In this document: in pieces, positions 62,999 through 64,000 of the stretch | Layout of the letters: the number at the start of each line of letters is the position of its first letter | Numbering within the stretch: the first letter of the stretch is position 1 | Assembly (NCBI GenBank): GCA_023411615.1 | Contig: JAEYOR010000058.1 | Coordinates: 1 to 64,000, forward strand | DNA: 64,000 nucleotides | Reading direction: 5' to 3' | Source: Actinomycetes bacterium | GTDB lineage: Bacteria; Actinomycetota; Actinomycetes; Actinomycetales; Demequinaceae | Notes under the pieces: model-generated | Databases searched by the model: none | Told to the model about the DNA's origin: nothing | What the model saw: the letters and a program-made list of their open reading frames with translations, nothing else | Made by a program: the position numbers and the translations under genes

Positions 62999-64000
62999 AT
63001 GAAGAAAATGAACAAGCTCGCGCTCATCGCGGGCGTCGGCGCTATGGCGCTCACCCTGGCCGCTTGCTCCTCGGACAGCGACTCGGGCGAGACGACCAAG
63101 GCAACGAGCGGTGGCGGTGGCGGCGACGCTGCAGCCGAGTGCAACGTCGGCATCGCGATGCCGACCCGCTCGCTCGCGCGCTGGATCAACGACGGTGAGG
63201 GCCTCAAGGCCCGCCTGCAGGACGACGGCTGCACCGTCGACCTCCAGTACGCCGACAACAAGACCGACCAGCAGATCTCGCAGCTCCAGAACATGATCGC
63301 CAACGGTGCGAACATCCTGGTGATTGCGTCGATCGACGGCACCACCTTGGGCCCCGTGCTCGAGGAGGCTGGCGCCGCCGGCGCTACGGTCATCGCGTAC
63401 GACCGCCTCATCAACGGCTCGGAGAACGTGGACTACTACGCCACGTTCGACAACGAGTCGGTGGGTACCCTCCAGGGTCAGTTCATCGAGGAGACCCTCG
63501 GCCTGGCCGACGGTGAAGGCCCCTACAACTTCGAGCCGTTCGCCGGTAGCCCCGACGACAACAACCCGAAGGTCTTCTGCAAGGGCGCCTGGGACGGGCG
63601 GAGCCAGTACGTCGACAGCGGGCAGCTCGTGGTCCAGTCCGGCAAGGCTCCTGGCTCGGTCGACGACTGGCAGTCCATCGGCATCCTCGGCTGGGGCTCG
63701 GATGACGCCCAGGCCGAAATGGAGACCCGCCTCTCGTCCTTCTACACGGACAAGAAGGTTGACGTCGTCCTGTCGCCGAACGACTCGCTCGCCGTTGGTA
63801 TCGCGCAGGCTCTTGTCAACGCTGGCTACACCGGCGACGACTTCCCGGTCCTCACGGGCCAGGACGGTGACAAGGCTGCCGTTTCCAACATCCTCAAGGG
63901 CAACCAGTCCATGACGGTCTGGAAGGACACCCGCCTCCTCGGCGAGCGCGTGCAGAAGATGATTCAGTCGCTTCTCGCGGGCGAAGAGCCTGAGGTGAAC
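62999..64000 (+). CDS. Xylose/sugar-binding lipoprotein, XylF/ChvE-like (partial)
   Basis: The gene runs off the window end; 334 codons are visible. The signal peptide MKKMNKLALIAGVGAMALTLAACSSD ends in lipobox LAAC, followed by a Gly-rich linker. The family 4 periplasmic-binding fold is seen in VGIAMPTRSLARWINDGEGLKARLQ, LQYADNKTDQQISQLQNMIANGANILVIASIDGTTLGPVLEEA and IAYDRLI, which match XylF/ChvE. The end (VWKDTRLLGERVQKMIQSLLAGEEPEV) is close to the natural C-terminus. Its ATPase and permease (xylG, xylH) are expected just outside the window. Confidence 0.9.
   Translation, partial: MKKMNKLALIAGVGAMALTLAACSSDSDSGETTKATSGGGGGDAAAECNVGIAMPTRSLARWINDGEGLKARLQDDGCTVDLQYADNKTDQQISQLQNMIANGANILVIASIDGTTLGPVLEEAGAAGATVIAYDRLINGSENVDYYATFDNESVGTLQGQFIEETLGLADGEGPYNFEPFAGSPDDNNPKVFCKGAWDGRSQYVDSGQLVVQSGKAPGSVDDWQSIGILGWGSDDAQAEMETRLSSFYTDKKVDVVLSPNDSLAVGIAQALVNAGYTGDDFPVLTGQDGDKAAVSNILKGNQSMTVWKDTRLLGERVQKMIQSLLAGEEPEVN

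Overview
This window is a stretch of chromosome from a high-GC Gram-positive bacterium. An actinobacterium of the Micrococcales type fits best. The evidence is GC-rich third codon positions, lipoproteins with actinobacterial-style lipoboxes, a DtxR/IdeR-type iron box, apparently leaderless genes, a citramalate synthase and an ilvB-ilvN-ilvC-leuB-ilvE operon. I see no tRNA, rRNA, CRISPR array, integrase or intact insertion sequence.

Layout. (1) 0.1-9.9 kb: a nitrate/taurine-type ABC binding lipoprotein diverges from a tightly coupled operon (IclR regulator, pcaF, pcaI, pcaJ, pobA, pcaH, pcaG, pcaB, pcaL) that takes 4-hydroxybenzoate through protocatechuate and beta-ketoadipate to central metabolism. 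The first 107 bases are an exact inverted copy of the 3' end of the binding-protein gene. (2) 9.9-28.3 kb: housekeeping genes, including gltX, an FAH-family enzyme, a formate/nitrite channel, rnhA, ybaK, yggS, a self-regulated XRE operon, a VIT1-like metal transporter with an iron box, lplA, cimA with an isoleucine attenuator, a first ilvE, a Doc-type toxin-antitoxin pair and an acyl-CoA ligase. (3) 28.7-40.7 kb: an anti-phage defence island. An EVE-like/HNH endonuclease diverges from a C5-cytosine methyltransferase. This is followed by two uncharacterised genes (possibly a split drmE), a NERD-helicase fusion, drmA and drmB. It resembles DISARM class 2 but has no drmC. (4) 41.1-49.0 kb: branched-chain amino-acid operon ilvB-ilvN-ilvC-leuB-ilvE with a classic attenuator whose leader is rich in Ile, Leu and Val codons, followed by ilvD. 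(5) 49.1-53.1 kb: a TipA-like MerR regulator, a flavin reductase, a photolyase and a 2-hydroxyacid dehydrogenase. (6) 53.2-64.0 kb: xylan-oligosaccharide and xylose use. This part holds a GH3 glycosidase with a CUT1 ABC importer and a divergent LacI regulator (a layout like the Streptomyces bxlREFGA cluster), then xylB, xylA and a truncated XylF-type binding protein at the window end. A shared 12-bp operator links the LacI gene, the importer and xylA.

The most interesting parts are the DISARM-like island with its extra NERD-helicase and uncharacterised pair, the two transcription attenuators, a dispersed intergenic repeat family found near 16.2 and 47.1 kb, and several well-formed operators that assign regulons.
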